Position numbers and translations under genes: made by a program
In this document: one piece after another, positions 63,455 to 64,000 of the stretch
Layout of the letters: each line of letters begins with the position of its first letter
Position numbering within the stretch: position 1 is the stretch's first letter
Assembly: GCA_945643635.1 (NCBI GenBank)
Contig: CALZFC010000110.1
Coordinates: 96,001-160,000 of the forward strand
DNA from: Allodiplogaster sudhausi
Taxonomy: Eukaryota > Nematoda > Chromadorea > Rhabditida > Diplogasteridae
Length of the DNA stretch: 64,000 nt
Reading direction: 5' to 3'
The notes under the pieces: model-generated
What the model saw: the letters and a program-made list of their open reading frames with translations, nothing else
The model's database searches: none
Told to the model about the DNA's origin: nothing

Positions 63455-64000
63455 TTCACTCTTTCACTCTTGCTCTCTTTTGACTTCTCTGTTTTTCAAG
63501 AGAAGCGTTCAATTGCATTCAATTGCTCCGTGTTCTCAAGAAAATGAAAGACGGAAGAAGCAGAAGATACTTACACACGCAGCATCCTGAAACATCACAA
63601 GACACTTATTGGCGTATTACACCACATCCTCTTCGACAAACGGACAAGAAAAGCTTGTTACATTATATTGTTTGAGACGAAGAAACAAGACAAAGCACAC
63701 GACTCTTGAGGGGCACTGAGTGGGCAGCCACTGACTGTGGTGCGGAACCAGCTTGAGGAGCGACACTGGTTCGTGATTCCGAAGCAGAAGCAGGGGAAGC
63801 AGCCCTGAGGGGACTTCTCCGACAAGTGGAAGGCTCCCGGCCGGCACTCAGAACAAGTCGGCCCCGTCACCAGCGGCTGAATTACATTTCTACATTTGAT
63901 GTTCTATGAGTTCACACCGACAGTTCTATGAGTCCATGTCATTATTCAAGAAAAAAATTGGAATATAAATTCTTATAATCAATACCGATTCATTTCTCTT
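42948..64000 (-). CDS. unc-52: Perlecan (UNC-52-type basement-membrane proteoglycan), 5' truncated by window edge
   Basis: Minus-strand gene running from the right edge to stop TAA 42950-42948. Domain order in the direction of transcription: LE and laminin IV (63.9-62.3 kb), LE, laminin IV (59.3-58.2 kb), several LE (57.3-56.5 kb), about 17 Ig domains (55.65-46.55 kb), LG1, EGF repeats, LG2, an acidic Thr-rich linker, EGF, LG3. This is the layout of perlecan domains III, IV and V. N-terminal domains (SEA in vertebrates, LDL-A, first Ig) would lie right of the window. Perlecan anchors muscle attachments and basement membranes. The gene is very intron-rich; one 3-kb intron contains a plus-strand nested gene and another is a tandem intron array. 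An alternative end is possible where the LE exon reads on to a stop at 56487. Confidence 0.93.
44013..44675 (-). other. unc-52: Perlecan acidic, Thr-rich mucin-like linker between LG2 and the last EGF
   Basis: One open exon of about 200 residues after the LG2 end (QISYNDQAIDVHD). It contains TTTTLPPATTTEEY, a very acidic run (VEEEESEEEDQTG) and a Thr block (TTTSTTTSTTTTLEPP). It ends CFGY before the EGF Cys exon at 43970. It could carry O-glycans; the LG2-EGF spacer is short in well-known perlecans. Confidence 0.7.
44780..45690 (-). other. unc-52: Perlecan EGF repeats and LG2 domain
   Basis: 45690-45540 encodes an EGF repeat (CRHKNCLNGANCVSANVPQG, CDCLPEFRGKQC). 45480-45380 is a second Cys-rich repeat (CGVGVCLPGKFSEEAGCLC). 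LG2 runs from KGFKFTSNSSFLALP (about 45370) through KVGIGLRLENGMHRLSIA to VLIGGIPPGVTHKHLH and TSFRGCIQKV (about 44780). Confidence 0.8.
45690..46490 (-). other. unc-52: Perlecan LG1 domain
   Basis: Laminin-G pattern over four exons: SALQLPPLTREAYKDFAMQI, STFHSLSLNEGKVVYKYQ, AQPIFIGGMPDIVHRP and GRGERILSTIRPFNVS. The FIGGMP motif is the typical LG turn. Confidence 0.8.
46550..55650 (-). other. unc-52: Perlecan domain block: about 17 Ig domains
   Basis: Repeated I-set signatures on minus: first Cys in [F/I]RCW or ECSAEG contexts, core Trp, and D-x-G-x-Y-x-C. Clear copies include 55.63-55.27 (HSGTYRCTG), 54.96-54.70 (SDAGNYICTA), 54.24-53.95, 53.56-53.22 (SHQGQYLCTA), 53.13-52.84, 52.79-52.54, 52.46-52.12, 51.93-51.70, 51.47-51.13, 50.98-50.58, 50.57-50.21, 50.18-49.87, 49.83-49.30, 49.08-48.86, 48.58-48.32, 48.17-47.77 and 46.74-46.55 kb. 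Seven consecutive copies share a PPEQTVxEGxPAxxRCWV start, suggesting recent internal amplification. Nearly every Ig is split by an intron near the core Trp. Confidence 0.85.
46745..47700 (-). other. Large perlecan intron, no features
   Basis: Between the last Ig exon (ending near 46550-46745) and the previous one (near 47770). AT-rich with a CT tract at 46849-46880. I see no exon, transposon or RNA gene. Confidence 0.5.
56500..57326 (-). other. unc-52: Perlecan domain block: laminin-type EGF (LE) modules
   Basis: The exon starting at 57326 encodes VEECACPPGYRGTSCEDCAP and then LE modules with regular Cys spacing (CEKCECNGHASSC, CENCQHNTEGDQCERC, CQCHNHSPRGC, CEHSTEGTQCERC), continuing to 56880. 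Later exons at 56760-56830 and 56640-56510 give CRNCPAGLSGRLCNE and CAPGYTRNTQAGRTC. The donor at GAG/GTGAACG near 56545 would lead to the first Ig exon. Confidence 0.85.
57327..58076 (-). repeat. Perlecan intron made of about 16 tandem 46-bp intron-like units
   Basis: On the gene strand each unit starts GTAAAAGAGTGGGC and ends GAGAGAGTGTGCAG, so every junction is CAG/GTAAAAG, a good acceptor directly next to a good donor. Units are 46 bp, within the size range of normal introns in this window. Two variants alternate over much of the array (GAGAGTGACG and GAAAATGACG). Some units begin GTGGAGGAGTAAGC, resembling the first bases of the downstream exon (GTGGAGGAGTGCGC). The real donor is GTCAGTGAG at 58076 and the final acceptor is at 57327. 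Confidence 0.9.
58200..59275 (-). other. unc-52: Perlecan domain block: LE plus laminin IV (second copy in window)
   Basis: 59257-58980 encodes LALEVEECSCPPGYIGTSCE with an LE module; near 58900-58760 follow NCDQCAPISFHLAST and GCIPCFCSGVAQQC. Laminin IV: 58640-58500 (DISFSNFHEANGQTLYWKMP, KFLGNKITAYGGALKYVFRY) and on to 58200. Here the LEVEECSCPPG coding is uninterrupted, unlike the paralogous position at 58077/57326. Confidence 0.85.
59987..61086 (+). CDS. Unknown protein, nested in a perlecan intron on the opposite strand
   Basis: Three exons in phase 0: 59987-60445, 60491-60679 (intron of 45 nt) and 60946-61086 (stop TAA). The product is about 262 residues from the first in-frame ATG, though the true start is uncertain. 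The C-terminal half is convincingly protein-like: ERIHELLNDIVEAVSDHH, LLSRFLRDQSWLRKTPLWLP, LLLLSEALIEQFISQLNSED and LLIWKHFVAAIVQSMREILK, probably helical. It ends SLDSAISDVSSNLSE. No family recognised. It lies within the roughly 3-kb perlecan intron between 62.3 and 59.3 kb. Confidence 0.5.
61087..62329. other. Remainder of the perlecan intron upstream of the nested gene
   Basis: AT-rich, with a TACATA/TATGTA microsatellite near 61570-61640 and a GA tract at 62052-62072. Nothing coding recognised. Confidence 0.5.
62330..63900 (-). other. unc-52: Perlecan domain block: LE plus laminin IV (first copy in window)
   Basis: 63870-63690 encodes CSECRPGAFHLSEKSPQGCF...CFGITNQC, a split LE module leading into laminin IV. 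Laminin IV exons: 63205-63000 (NQFPQFEFSKPG, YWRLPQRFLGNK), near 62870-62780 (SYGGRMEFEIEYSGGG), near 62620-62520 (LVHRLRNQHHILRPDQPNRI) and near 62430-62330 (SREDLMMVLADLDAFLIRA). This matches the classical laminin IV exon order. Confidence 0.85.

Overview
The window is animal nuclear DNA and almost certainly from a nematode. It holds a spliced cuticle collagen with the nematode N-terminal domain and Cys clusters, a hedgehog-related gene with a C-terminal Hint domain, and an UNC-52-type perlecan. Genes are split by many introns, several only 43-51 nt long, set among CT/GA microsatellites and transposons. All splice junctions here were read by eye from GT/AG, phase continuity and protein character; no transcript data were used.

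Layout: (1) 1-4332, plus strand: 3' part of a Split-ends-type gene ending in a complete SPOC domain. (2) 4333-11305: no gene seen; microsatellites, one mariner-type MITE and one hAT MITE. (3) 11306-20555, plus strand: a 13-exon gene for a secreted hedgehog-related/Hint protein; its last intron (about 4 kb) holds two long inverted-repeat elements. (4) 22319-25498, plus strand: cuticle collagen with a very long Ser/Thr/Pro-rich tail. (5) 26026-28337, minus strand: an IQ-motif AAA+ ATPase resembling DRC11/IQCA1, with frame breaks. (6) 29094-37246, plus strand: a type II membrane protein whose introns hold a fold-back transposon and a 4.3-kb non-LTR retrotransposon (minus strand). (7) 37657-38113, minus strand: a small membrane protein. 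(8) 38976-42155, minus strand: a secreted protein of unknown family. (9) 42948 to the right edge, minus strand: perlecan (unc-52) with laminin IV/LE, about 17 Ig, and LG/EGF domains; a plus-strand gene of unknown function is nested in one of its introns (59987-61086).

The recognised genes suit a cuticle/basement-membrane animal: collagen for the exoskeleton, perlecan for muscle-epidermis basement membrane, and a hedgehog-related secreted protein of the kind nematodes use in cuticle and moulting. They do not form an operon. The most unusual structure is the perlecan intron at 57327-58076. It is built of about 16 head-to-tail 46-bp units, each of which starts with a splice donor and ends with a splice acceptor. 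It lies at a position that has no intron in a paralogous domain of the same gene. Other notable items are a family of TA-flanked fold-back elements carrying tRNA-like modules, two hAT MITEs with (GGCCC)-rich interiors and perfect 8-bp target duplications, and a DRC11-like gene in a lineage without motile cilia.
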